The position numbers were made by a program, and so were the translations under genes. Shown here in pieces: positions 52,376-62,575 of a stretch of DNA of 64,000 nucleotides. Below the pieces are notes generated by a model, which saw nothing but the letters and a program-made list of their open reading frames with translations, was not told the origin of the DNA and did no database searches. This DNA is from Bimastos eiseni. Its lineage: Eukaryota > Annelida > Clitellata > Crassiclitellata > Lumbricidae. Within the stretch, counting starts at the first letter, position 1, and each line of letters begins with the position of its first letter. The stretch is taken from contig OY365819.1 of NCBI GenBank assembly GCA_959347315.1, forward strand, positions 21,842,589 to 21,906,588, given 5' to 3'.

Positions 52376-52889
52376 ATATAAAAAACATTTGTTAACTACC
52401 CTTTCTAAATAATCGGTGTGTGCACAGACAGCATTAGTTAACTAGTTAAGATGATGATTTATGTTTCAATAGTATGTACCTGTTGTCCAATATCTAATTG
52501 AAAAAGGGTAGGCCCTGTTAGCGGGACCAATCAGTCCCTTAGGGTTTTATTTTCCCTATTATCCCTCTTATTACCGTTTTTTTCATGCATTCTTATTCCT
52601 GTGTTTAATTTTTTGAGATTGATAATAAAAACATGTGGTTATAGTTACTTACTTATACTGAGCGCCGAGCGGAGTGTCTGAATTTGCCATCCAAAATTAC
52701 CACGAGGTGCTAACAATATTTTAAAGTCAGAAAAGATAAGTTTGGTGAATTCAACTTTTCGGAATATTTCTGACCCAATTACTGTAAATATCAAATATCT
52801 AAGGTTCAGGTATATTTTTCCTTAAAATAAAATTGCAAAAGTAAAATATTTGTTACTATAAAAAGACAGTTTTAAGGTGAGTACAAAGA

Positions 52890-53590
52890 GTCAGATTGGA
52901 CCTTGGGGGACAAGCACAACGCCAATGGGAGCCTGTTCCAGAGCGAGGGCCAACCATTGAGAAGGTGCGATTTTGCGGGCAAATGGGACAATGAGTCGGC
53001 CTCGTTCAGTAGAGTGCAGAGAGCGGCGAACTGGTGCACTTAAAGTAGCAGACTTCGCAAAGATATGTAGGGGAGACCCAGCAAAGACTGCCAGACCGAA
53101 GCAATGATACAGCACATGATTTGCTGCTGGACAGGGAGCCAGAAGAGCACATTCAGGGTATAGCAAGAGACGTGGCCAAATTTCAGAATGTGCCCGACAA
53201 CACATGTGGCAAGACCCAGTCTAGACATTGCAACCGCCAAGCTGGGAGGTCAACATAGAGTGAGCAGCAGTAATCTGGTCAGGCTGTGATGAAGGAGTGG
53301 ACAAGGGTAGCGATGACTTCTGGAGTAAATAAGCGAGCAACAGCGCAGAGCTGACGCAACTGGTAGTATGAATCCCAGCAGAGATGGTGAATATGAGGAG
53401 CAAAGGTAGTAAGCTCTTGGTCAAACATGACTCCAAGGTCCTGACAACAGAGCTAAAGATAAAAAGGAAAGTTAGCAGTGATGGCAGCTAGTGCCAAGCC
53501 AGATAAATTGAGTTTTTGACAGATTGAGCCGCAAGCGGTTCGTCAACATCCAGGCCTCCAGGGCACACAGAGCTTAGCGCACTGCACAGC
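52890..53590 (-). pseudogene. L2/CR1-group LINE reverse-transcriptase C-terminal fragment
   Basis: Read on the minus strand from 53,590: MLTNRLRLNLSKTQFIWLG (post-catalytic RT segment), then DLGVMFDQEL, YYQLRQLCAVARLF, PDYC and, near 53,100, FWLPVQQQIM. These are typical of the thumb and C-terminal region of L2/CR1-type ORF2. There are several stops and frameshifts. The catalytic core and 5' half are absent. Confidence 0.75.
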
Positions 53591-54159
53591 AACAGAGGCA
53601 ATAAGCAGAAACCATATATGTTTTGATACTCAAAGCAGTGTCTGTATGCTACATAATACATAGAGTAACTTACATTGCATAGTAATATATTTCTAAGAGG
53701 GCATATAAAAAAAACGATAATCTGATTAACTCGGCCAATAATCGGTCTGCTAAAAAAACATTGATGCATATCTGCACATTACTAATGCATTCTCTAAGAA
53801 CCCATCAAAGAATATGAAACTCATATAGCGCCTCTGAACAGCTAGTAATAACAAGAGAAGTGCAATACAGATTTGCAGACATGATATGATACATACATGC
53901 ACATCATACTATATGACAGATACTATGTGACAGAAATATGTCTGCTCTTCAATATGGAAATATTTTAACACTTTAAAGACTGAAAATCCAATGCAGCTTG
54001 TCGAATACGTGTTAAAGGTGCTGCCTAAATTCATTGCACTACTAATATGAATAGCAACCCTTATGGTACACTTAAGGCATCAACCAATGCAAAATTCACA
54101 TTAAACTGATAATCGAGTCCCATTCCAATCGATTAGTCCAATAGGAATGTAAGTTAAAG
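53591..54159. other. Non-coding stretch, no gene seen
   Basis: AT-rich sequence with only chance frames. gcctctgaacagctagtaat near 53,830 resembles gcttctgaatagctagtact near 54,511, suggesting pieces of one dispersed repeat. Confidence 0.4.
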
Positions 54160-54565
54160 CAATGTAATGTAATGGAGCACTTATATAGCGCTACTCAATA
54201 TCAGAGGCGCTCACGACTCAACACATAGTTAAACGGAGGAAAGTCTTCAGGTGCCTCTGGACGGCAGCAGAGGCAGCAGCTCCTCCCGATGAGAAGCTCC
54301 TGGATTGGAAATGGAAGCAGTAAGCTTTAACAGTTAATTACAACGTGCAAAGTTTCTATCATCTCTAGCACATGTTAAACTCACTTTATCTTTGGTACCA
54401 AGGCCTGTCACACTTCATGCGCCAGCTACTGAATTCTACTAGCTCTCCAGTTTTAAACAACTCTTGATGCAGATACAATGGCTTTCAGTGTTACATACAA
54501 ATTACTGTGCTTCTGAATAGCTAGTACTGTCGGAAGCGCTATATAAATACGATATAACGATACGA
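54160..54565. repeat. Fragments with the AGCGCTATATAA motif in both orientations
   Basis: AGCGCTATATAAGTGC reads on the minus strand near 54,178-54,193, next to attacattacatt. AGCGCTATATAAATAC reads on the plus strand near 54,535-54,550. From general knowledge such motifs are common at 3' tails of L2-like LINEs and related SINEs. I cannot define full units. Confidence 0.35.
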
Positions 54566-55429
54566 TAAACGCATAGTGTAGCTGTTAGATAACGCTGAAT
54601 GTAACTAAAAACTTCACTAAAACGTTTCAACATAAAAAGGTATTTATACATAGCTTATGCTCCTAAATGACATTCGCTGACCGCTAGTCAGTAATACCAA
54701 TTCCCGGATTCACCGTAAAGATAACTTAGAAAATACGAACAGTACGAAGCCCGTATTCCGACCTAATTCGAGGTCGAGGTTCGAGGCATAAATCACAGTA
54801 CGCCGAATAATAACTTCAGCCAAATCTTCACTGCTTGCCGATGTTAGTTTCAACAAAACCATTCAAGAATGTCGTAAAACAACTACCTGATCAGCAACCT
54901 GGTTTCTTCTTTTAAATTAGACCAATCAAATCTGTACGAAACTCTTCGAGTTCAAGCGACTTCCATAGTATTTCGTCAGCGCACCGGAAGTCACGTTGGA
55001 CCAGAGATCAAGGGACGTTTACGTCGGAATTGACGAATGACGCCTCTAGGTCAAGGCCTACGCTGCGAGGTCATTCAACGTCTAAACTTAATTACTGCTC
55101 CAGTCTCAGTTTATGTGCTATTTGTCTTGACAGTGTGTGAACGATAGGCCATGACCAATTGCGAAACATACTAGCTTTATGTACACCATTGCAATTGTTG
55201 AAGCTTGTAACTTCTCCAAAACTAATGCGTTACTAAAAATCGGTAGGGGCTACAGGACTGGCCTATATTTAGAGGAATATCTTAATGATAATAAGTTTTT
55301 TTATATGGCTGATGTCTTACTGTGCAGTTGTTACGCCAGACTGCAAGGGAGCGCAAAATATTATTAAAGCGATCTTCACTTCGAACTAATGCTCTTGCTA
55401 CTGACACTAATGATGATCTATGGCTTGGG
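54566..55429. other. Non-coding stretch, no gene seen
   Basis: No recognisable domain on either strand. One 62-codon plus-strand frame (55,179-55,367) has no family resemblance and no splice context I can support. Confidence 0.4.
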
Positions 55430-55620
55430 CAAACTAATTGATTAATCAAGTTTTACCAATCGACTAATCGAGGGGCAAAACAATACTCAATTAATCGATT
55501 AATTGCGATTGTTCAATTGATCGCTAGCTAATCGAACTAATCGAGTTGATGGAACAATCGATTAATCGCAGTAATCGATTAATCGAACTAATCGATTAAT
55601 TGACGCTTGCTAATGGCGAT
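55430..55620. repeat. Cluster of AATCGATTAAT palindromes
   Basis: Within 190 bp the motif aatcgattaat or close variants (ttgattaatc, aatcgaactaatcga) occurs about eight times in both senses. It is an irregular, self-complementary repeat, similar in style to subterminal repeats of DNA transposons, but no terminal repeats were identified. Confidence 0.6.
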
Positions 55621-55639
55621 TAGTAAAAGTTATTATTTT

Positions 55640-56165
55640 GCAAAATGGCCAATCGTAGGCCTAATGATGACTAGGCTAGGCCCTATAGGCCTATATGATA
55701 TTAGCCTAGGCCCTATCACAATTACCGATCGTGGCCAATTTCAGATCTAGTTAGGCCTAGTAGTTTTAATTCGCTTGTAAGGTCAAATGTAAGGTTTGCT
55801 TTGATAAATAGCGTCCTGCAGCTAGTTTAGTTTTATTTAGGCCTATTGTGATAATAAGTTTTTGCAGACAATAATTTGATAATTGAACACTTGCATTAGG
55901 CTACGCTTTCGTTCGTCGACATAATCACGTCTAATATTCACGTAGACAGGCTGTAAAGGCCTATAGGCCTAGGCTATGTTTTAAACTTCGTAGGACCTTG
56001 GCACAGCAAAACATGCTCTGTAAGCCTATGCAAAGCCCCTTGTATAGCCTACCCTAGGCCAATGCTATTGGAGTAGTCTATGAGGGAATTAGGCTTATAT
56101 GTAGGCCTATGTTTTCTGATGCATTGTATATGGTTGGACCCTATAGGCCTACAATGCATCAAAGC
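55640..56165. repeat. Cluster of TAGGCCTA-type palindromes
   Basis: AGGCCTA and its relatives (ctataggcctat, ttaggcctagt, gtaggcctatg, taggcctac) occur repeatedly in about 500 bp. The perfect 18-bp palindrome gtaggcctataggcctac occurs again at about 60,256-60,273. Function unknown. Confidence 0.6.
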
Positions 56166-56186
56166 ATAATCATGTTTACTCATTAC

Positions 56187-56471
56187 CAGGGGTGTAACAA
56201 GCGATGGGGTAGGGGTTACCGCCCCGCCCCCTCCCCCAGTTTCAAAACTGGGTGGCAAAGCCCCCCAGTTTTAGTGCCCCCAAAATCGGTTCTTTTTTAT
56301 GTTTCTCCAATGACGTTTTAAGATGACTTTTGTTAAGATTATTTGTGCCACCCCCATTTTTCACATTTCTGGGGGGCAAATTTCAAAAAGTAGGGGGACT
56401 AAATTTTTGCGTTTCGCCCAATATTTTAGAATTTGTGACCCCCCACTTTTCAAAACCTTGTTACACCTCTG
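56187..56471. mobile_element. 285-bp hAT MITE
   Basis: Left terminus CAGGGGTGTAACAAG and minus-strand right terminus CAGAGGTGTAACAAG, flanked by ctcattac (56,179-56,186) and ctcgttac (56,472-56,479), an 8-bp target duplication with one change. The interior is rich in CCCCC/GGGGG runs. No coding capacity. Confidence 0.82.
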
Positions 56472-56479
56472 CTCGTTAC

Positions 56480-57424
56480 AATATTAATACGAACATCGTC
56501 AAAATTAATATGCTCATTTTGAGTGGTGAATTTTCCTTTTATGTTCCAAAGAGACTAGGCTATTATAATCACGTCCATGATTATAATCATATTTTACTAT
56601 GGGCCTAAAAAAATCCGCCGCATCGGCGCCCGCGCAATGCGGCTGGCGCAGTGCTATATAATTAATTAATTAAGGCATTGAGCAAGAAACTTGCTGAGTG
56701 CTGACAAATATCCTGCATTCTTACTCAGAGGCAAAGTTTTGAATTTGGGTGATAGAGTAGCTTGTATACCCCGATTACGGCTCACTGAGTCGGAGCTAAC
56801 CTGGTGAGACATTCTAGACTGTTTTGGCTCACGCATTATGAATACATTCATTGCCGAACTGTTTTCAGGCTTTGGTCTCGACCACAACGTACTGAACCAT
56901 CGCGCTCAGAGTAATAGTCAACGTGTTTGTGAGTATGGAATGACGGATGCCACGAGTATAATAGCATCAGAAAACTAACATCAAAACAACCTTAGAAAAA
57001 CTAGGCTTGACCTATATTTGATATTTGCGTCTGCGCGTGCAAAGCATGACTAAGCTTAAGCCTGTGTTACTGCGCATAACAATTAGCCTATCTGTACAAT
57101 ATAAGAGAAATGTTTTGTTTGTTGTTCAAAATTATATAACGACAATTTATATGGCGCCCATATTTGTGTTAAACTTTGGTTTCAAGTATTTTTACTTAAT
57201 ACTTAAAATACTTTCCAACAAATATCGTGTACTTGCATTTAAAATTCTTGTGTCAAAATGCATTTGTAGGCGTAGCCTACCTGTGGGGCCTATGTATTTA
57301 AAAAATTTGTTATCGAGTATATAATTGCTTATACTAAAAATACATTCCAACAGTATCATCCCTATCACCGTGTGTGCATGTACAAGTGCGCGTGCGTATC
57401 CGGGCGCGTGTGTGTTGTGCTTAA
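56480..57424. other. Non-coding stretch, no gene seen
   Basis: Short open frames on both strands show no recognisable domain, signal or splice pattern. Confidence 0.4.
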
Positions 57425-57428
57425 TTGT

Positions 57429-57471
<43 letters not shown>

Positions 57472-57503
57472 GTGTGTGTGTACTGTGAAGGTGTGTGTGT
57501 GTG
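57425..57503. repeat. (GT)n microsatellite
   Basis: A nearly pure GT run from about 57,427 to 57,480, with a second run at 57,490-57,503. Cys/Val and His/Thr frames across it are artefacts. Confidence 0.95.
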
Positions 57504-58000
57504 CGGCGTGACCCCATGAAACCGGGCGGCGTTAGTTAGTGGCCTATAGTATACAAAAGTTATACAGGTCGAGATCAAGGATCTCGAGATATCGCGTGCG
57601 TTAACTTATGACATTTACGTACCGATCAATTCATTGGAAGGTGATCAGCAGGGTCTTAAGCTAGGCGAGGTCGCTATATCTATAGAGAACGCGTGAATAT
57701 TTACACAGGCCTACTGGGAAATGCTCTTTCACTGCAGTTGTGATTGGAATTCCCAACTATCCGATTCAACGACCTGATTCATGTTTGAAAATTTCCGTCA
57801 GTTCATTACCCACAGGCATATAGATGTTATTATCTACTAGACTACTAGCTGGAGGACCCGGCGTTGGACTGGTTGAGACAGGTTTTTGGCCCTGGAAAGC
57901 AGGAAGAGCGCGGCCGCGGGTCCACCAACCCAGGCCTCTACTGCGTGTCCCATGTGTTCCCCGAACCAACGGCGAGGGTGTCGAGTCAATAGCTCTAAAA
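57504..58000. other. Spacer becoming GC-rich, no gene assigned
   Basis: No gene is recognised. An 84-codon minus-strand frame at 57,766-58,020 has no family match that I know. Confidence 0.35.
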
Positions 58001-58985
58001 CTCTGTTGAGAAATTGTCACACTAGGGGATCCCCTCCCTGTCTAGTCGGTCTTGTTCCCACGGTCAGCGCTCCTCCGTTTCCCCGATCATGCACCCTCCC
58101 ACTCAAGCTTCGCTCCCTCCCCTCGCTTTTCTGTCGTCAGCTCTCTTCTCAATGCTCTCTCTTTCTCACGCTCTTTCTGTTGGCACTGCACTTGTTTGCT
58201 CTTTCCTCCCTCGCTTTCTGTCGTCAGCCTGCTCTTCGCCTGTCGGCGATGCCTTTGTGTGGCCGTTTTTGGTGGGAATTTGCTCCCTGAAATCTTCGCC
58301 AGGTGTTCTCTTTCCCACGGTCGAGGGCGGTTTCAGCGCTATAAAAGGGGGCCCGGTTTTAGTCGAAAGAGAGTCCGAGGAAGACCGTCAGATGGAGCAG
58401 TCGAAGCACGGCGTGATCGAGCCGAAGAGAACAGTTCGATCTCCGCCAGCCGAAAGAACAGTTCGAATAAGTCCGACATAGCGACACGGGGTCTGCCGGT
58501 CAACAGTAGGTTTCCTGAAAAAGACCGGCAGTGGGGTTGTGAGGAGGTGGCCACTCGTTCGTTGAGAGGACGACCGGCCAGGGCGAGATTTGGCGTCTGT
58601 CAAGAATAACAGAAATATTGCGGAATTGTTGTGGTTAAGTCCTCTGCCGGACCGGAGAGGCCGAAATTCGCGCGTGACATCCTTATAGTAGAGACTACCA
58701 GATTTCGCCACAACTCTGCAAATGCATTGCTATTGAAGAGGTGGTCCCCTTCGCCGTTCGCTCGGGGAACACTTCGGACACTCAGTAGAGGAGTATTTGA
58801 ACCTCGCGGCCGCCGTCTTCTTCCTCTTTAGAGGCAAAACCTGCCTAGCTCAAACAGGACGAACGCCGGTTGCCCCAGCTAGTATAGAGATAAATGACCT
58901 GAGTCTCGTTATAAATTGAATTAAGTCGTAAGCCAATAAATTCAGTTCACCAGTGCTCATCTCTCAATCAATTTATCATATGTCA
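58001..58985 (+). promoter_or_regulatory. GC-rich LTR-like or promoter block with TATA box and polyA signal
   Basis: A sharp compositional change starts near 58,001 (tgttgagaaattgtcac). A pyrimidine-rich section (58,100-58,230) precedes a strong TATA box, tataaaagg at 58,340-58,348, then a purine-rich GC section, and AATAAA at 58,935-58,940. TG start, TATA and polyA order over about 950 bp would fit a solo LTR. I could not find a matching CA end or target duplication. Open frames here show no known domain. It could instead be a host promoter and first exon. Confidence 0.4.
58740..58865 (+). repeat. Dispersed repeat segment shared with 40,240-40,350
   Basis: ttcgccgttcgctcggggaa, cagtagaggagtatttgaac, ctcgcggccgcc and aggcaaaacctgcc align in order with tttgccattggctcggggaa, ctagtagaggagttggtgaa, ccccgcggccacc and ggccaaaaacctgtc at about 40,243-40,334, in the same orientation. 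Confidence 0.7.
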
Positions 58986-59543
58986 AAATTTAAAACCACC
59001 CGGCCTATTCTCATTGCCCTATGACTAAGAACGTAAAGAAAAACACACTCGTGCAACACTCGATCGTATCATAATGTAACGTAACTCAGGGTTGCTCTTC
59101 GCCAATGAGGTATCAATTTGTGGTGAACCTCAATCCTACCCTTCGGTATCGGTTGCGGCAATTCTGGTTCACCTCCCCTTAATTCTCTGGTACCCTCAGG
59201 AGGCCGCAATATTGTTTTGCGCAAGTCCGACTATCCGCGAGGTAAGTCTGGTTTGTTGGCGCAGATATGAGGAAGATTGCCAATGTCAACGATCGGAGCT
59301 CATTACAAATAACTTCGACTGATTTATCTTTATTTCTTCGATAAAATCCACACTCATCGAACAGTTATTTTACAGAACGCTATCTCTACAACTACTACGA
59401 CAACGACGACTTACGACTGCCCTTTATCAGCGGCGGACTATCATAACTTCCGACGACTCTGTCTACTCCCGTGATTACTCTCTTTTTCACTCTGACTTCA
59501 CACACACTCCACACACTTCCTATATGTATATCCGAAGCCAAAC
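58986..59543. other. Spacer, no gene seen
   Basis: Only chance frames. ctctacaactactacgacaa at 59,383 begins an imperfect triplet-like stretch. Confidence 0.4.
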
Positions 59544-59762
59544 GAGACATTGTAGCGAGACATTGTAGCGAGACATTGTAGCGAGACATTGTAGCGAGAC
59601 ATTGTAGCGAGACATTGTAGCGAGACATTGTAGCGAGACATTGTAGCGAGACATTGTAGCGAGACATTGTAGCGAGACATTGTAGCGAGACATTGTAGCG
59701 AGACATTGTAGCGAGACATTGTAGCGAGACATTGTAGCGAGACATTGTAGCGAGACATTGTA
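59544..59762. repeat. 13-bp minisatellite, 17 units
   Basis: The unit gagacattgtagc is repeated without visible change from 59,544: sixteen complete units and a final 11-base one. As 13 is not a multiple of 3, all three minus-strand frames read the same 13-residue peptide (MSRYNVSLQCLAT) and stay open. They are not genes. Confidence 0.97.
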
Positions 59763-60162
59763 CACAATAATTGCTTATCAGCTGGGCAATTTTGCCACAA
59801 TAATAATGTTAAAAGACTTGTTTCTAAAAGCGCGTGTAAAATTTTGGATGCATTATTTTATGACGTGAAAATAGGCATGTGTAGTGAAATAGGGGTGTCG
59901 GCCAAGATAATATTTTTATTCAATTGTATTCTGTTTTGTTTAATTGTATATATATCATGATCAGTATATAGGCGTGTTTCTTCCTAGGTCTATCTGCCTT
60001 AAAAGACAGCTGCAGTAGCTATACTAGCTACACATAAAGGTCCCCAAAGATTTAGCGGCTATAGCTATAGCCTTACTCTTGTTGCCGCTCGCCACCAAAT
60101 GCTGGAAGACGACAACAATCGTTCACTTTTATCATTTTGTGTCACACGTTAACCAAGAAGAG

Positions 60163-60206
60163 ACCTCTTCTGTATTAGCTTTTATGAAAGCTAATACAGA
60201 AGAGGT
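60163..60206. repeat. Perfect 20-bp inverted repeat with 4-base loop
   Basis: Arm 1, acctcttctgtattagcttt, is at 60,163-60,182; arm 2, exactly complementary, is at 60,187-60,206; the loop is tatg. It is not part of a recognised transposon. The arms are short and perfect, unlike a typical miRNA precursor. Confidence 0.9.
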
Positions 60207-60575
60207 TTTGAAGGGAGCAATCATGCAGCAGTGGATATACACGCTAGGCAGTGTACGTAGGCCTATAGGCCTACAGCTACCAGTAAATCTTTAGACCTGA
60301 CCGAGACCGATCGATGAGTATTCAGGTTTTAAGTGTCCCGACTTGTTATAACCAGTAATAATAGGCTGTGACTGTGCTGCCATTCTGATCAATCTATATA
60401 GAGGATATAAAAAAGGCCGCTTTATATAGCCTCAATACCCTCTGTCTTGAGAATAATGTATCTCTTAATTATTTGCCGTTATCATATGGGGGCCTACATC
60501 ATTAACTGGCCATTTCATCATCAACGATTGATAAACTCTTAGGCCTACATCTGTATTCCCTGCTTTTCAAGCAGT

Positions 60576-60645
60576 CTATATAATTTTTATTATATATATA
60601 TACTATAATATATATTATATATTATATATATATATATATATTATA
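60576..60645. repeat. (AT)n microsatellite
   Basis: An interrupted TA/AT run within a generally AT-rich stretch. Confidence 0.95.
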
Positions 60646-60825
60646 GTGCTGACAATCCTTGGGACCGATGGCGCATCGCTCAGCGTCTTCTACACTCAAA
60701 GGATAGAAACAACGGCCAACGCTCAGACACATAAAATCAGACTCTGTGTGCAAATTTTGCTGCATTTTTTTTAAAACAAACTTGTTGATCTTAAATGTAA
60801 AATTGCTAGATGTGCTGCTAATTTA

Positions 60826-61652
60826 GTGTGGAGTGACCTGCTGCTTGACTCCGAATTCTCCGGCCCTGGCTTCGATGACATACCGCCTGTCACATTCTTT
60901 GAAGTCTTTAATCTTCTCAATAGCATGGTTCCTAAATCATCAGCATTGGACTTCATACCTACATCACTCATCGTCTCTTGTTCTGATGTATTCTCTCATC
61001 TCATTGCACACTTGGCCAACCTATCTTTTGCTGAAGGGTGCTTTCCTTCGTGCTTCAAATCTGCTTTAGTCACGCCTTTACTTAAAAAGCCTGACCTTGA
61101 CGCTAGCAATTTGTCTAACTTCAGACCTATCTCCAACCTCAATAACATTTCCAAGATCCTTGAACGTCTTTTTCTTATGCGTATCAAGAGACACGTTACT
61201 TCCTCTCGCAACTTCAGTCCCTACCAGTCAGCATATCGCGAAGGCTACTCCACGGAAACTGCTCTTGTCTCTACACTGGATTGCATCTGCTCATCTATTG
61301 ACGATGGTAAAGCCTGCCTCTCTGTGTGTCTTGACCTTAGTGCAGCCTTTGACACTGTAGACCATCTCATGCAGTGGCACTACCTCAGTTTACCTTCAAG
61401 AGCTGTGTCGGCCTGTCGCTGCCAATGTCGGTTGACCGTCTCTCCGATCCGCTGCCTGGCGAACCTGACCGTCGTATTCGCCCGCACTTCTATGATGCAG
61501 AATCGGACCTTTGCAGTGATTGCCGGTCCATGCTTATGCAACCATGCACATGGAATGGGTTACCCCAAAAGCTTTGCATTCTGCCAAATACACTCATTCC
61601 ACTCATTACTAAAACCGCTCTCCTTAGCCTTAGTCGGATTGGGACATAGATG
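60826..61652 (+). pseudogene. L2/CR1-group LINE fragment, RT core deleted
   Basis: One open frame begins in the RT lead-in (DDIPPVTFFEVFNLLNSM, KSSALDFIPTSLI), then has LLKKPDLDASNLSNFRPISN, SKILERLFL, FSPYQSAYREGYSTETALV and CLDLSAAFDTVDH. At about 61,364 it jumps to sequence that, in another frame, resembles the ORF2 C-terminus (TWNGLPQKL, stop at about 61,647). The catalytic YADD segment and thumb are missing, so this is an internally deleted, dead copy. The clade call rests on motif style. Confidence 0.8.
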
Positions 61653-62243
61653 CAAAAACCAAGTTTTTTTTTAAATAAAGTTATTTTTTGGTTTCTTGGG
61701 TTTTTGGTTTTATTTTGTTTTTTAGTTTTTAGTTTTCCTTCGGATCTTGTAACAACAGTTATGTTATGAAACGCATCAAACACAGTATGAAAAAGAGCTC
61801 CAACATGTTTACAAAATTATTAGTTTAGCTTGATTTCCGACTAAACAACACACAATTAGTAATAAAATAGTAATATTAGTAGCCTAAATTTAAAAAAGTA
61901 TATTTAAAAAAACCAAAAAATTGCCATTTTTTTTGTTTTTTTGTAAAAAGCAAAAAAACCAACATGTTTGGCAGCCCTGGATTGTAGGCATTAGCTTGAA
62001 ATTTGTATCTTTGCTCTAACAAAATTCCGTTCCTACTTCAAAGTGGCAACATGGAAAGTATTTTTTTAATAACAAGACATTCATCTGAGCATGTAAAAAA
62101 TATTCCATCAAAAAAACTTGCACATTAATTTTTTATAACACTTTATATACAAGCCTCAAAACAGACATTCAGAATATCATCAAACATGTCATTAACCTTG
62201 AAATTTACTTTGCAGTGAGATAATTACATGATGTTTATGAGTG
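61653..62243. other. AT-rich spacer, no gene seen
   Basis: Homopolymer runs of T and A with gggtttttggtttt-type motifs. The sequence ttggcagccctgg near 61,970-61,980 looks like one end of a hAT element, but I found no partner end. Confidence 0.4.
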
Positions 62244-62575
62244 CCAGTCAGGCCAAGAACTCAGATGAAATCAGTAGAAACAAGAATTAAACATTTTAGG
62301 AGTACATGACATTGAGTATGTAGGACAAAGTTCAATATTTGATATAATTGATACTCTATGTCGATAACTATTATTGAACATGAAATTTAACATTCTTCAT
62401 CATTGTTCATTAGTTCCAGTCATGTCAAGAAATCAGAGGAAACAAGAATTAAACATTATATGAATATATGACATTGAATATCTAGGACAAAGTTCAATAT
62501 TTTATATAATATAAGGATTCTCTATGTCGATAACTATCATTGAACAATGAACATGAAATTTAATATTCATCATCA
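62244..62575. repeat. Tandem duplication, 172-bp offset
   Basis: From ccagtca (62,244 and 62,416) the sequence repeats: caagaattaaacatt, tgacattga-tat-taggacaa, agttcaatatt, ctctatgtcgataactat, gaacatgaaattta. Copy 2 includes the stop codon and last acidic codons of the nuclease-like gene at 62,560. Confidence 0.85.

Larger units (their letters stand above)
46330..52632 (+). mobile_element. Degenerate APE-type LINE (CR1/jockey-like), ORF1 + ORF2
   Basis: ORF1 remnants (46,453-47,228) are followed by a 1.1-kb spacer, ORF2 (48,321-52,375) with AP endonuclease and reverse transcriptase, and a 3' end at gagattgataataaaaa near 52,632. There are several frameshifts, and a 1,039-bp hAT interrupts RT. 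The 5' limit is approximate. Clade assignment rests on ORF1/ORF2 style (coiled-coil ORF1p, APE endonuclease, SDHLPI, YCNLVW tail) and is not resolved further. Confidence 0.85.

Noticed and set aside
57192..57578. His/Thr-rich and Cys/Val-rich frames
   Set aside because: They cross a GT microsatellite and have no other support.
58052..58711. Long frames in the GC-rich block (185, 134, 130 and 107 codons)
   Set aside because: Several frames are open at once because stop codons are rare in GC-rich DNA; no domain or codon bias favours one.
59395..59800. Three overlapping minus-strand frames of MSRYNVSLQCLAT repeats
   Set aside because: They are products of the 13-bp tandem repeat being read in every frame.
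60163..60206. miRNA precursor
   Set aside because: The stem is only 20 bp, perfectly paired and with a 4-base loop, which is too short for a standard precursor.
61960..61982. hAT-like end ggcagccctgg
   Set aside because: No matching opposite end or 8-bp duplication was found nearby, so an element could not be defined.
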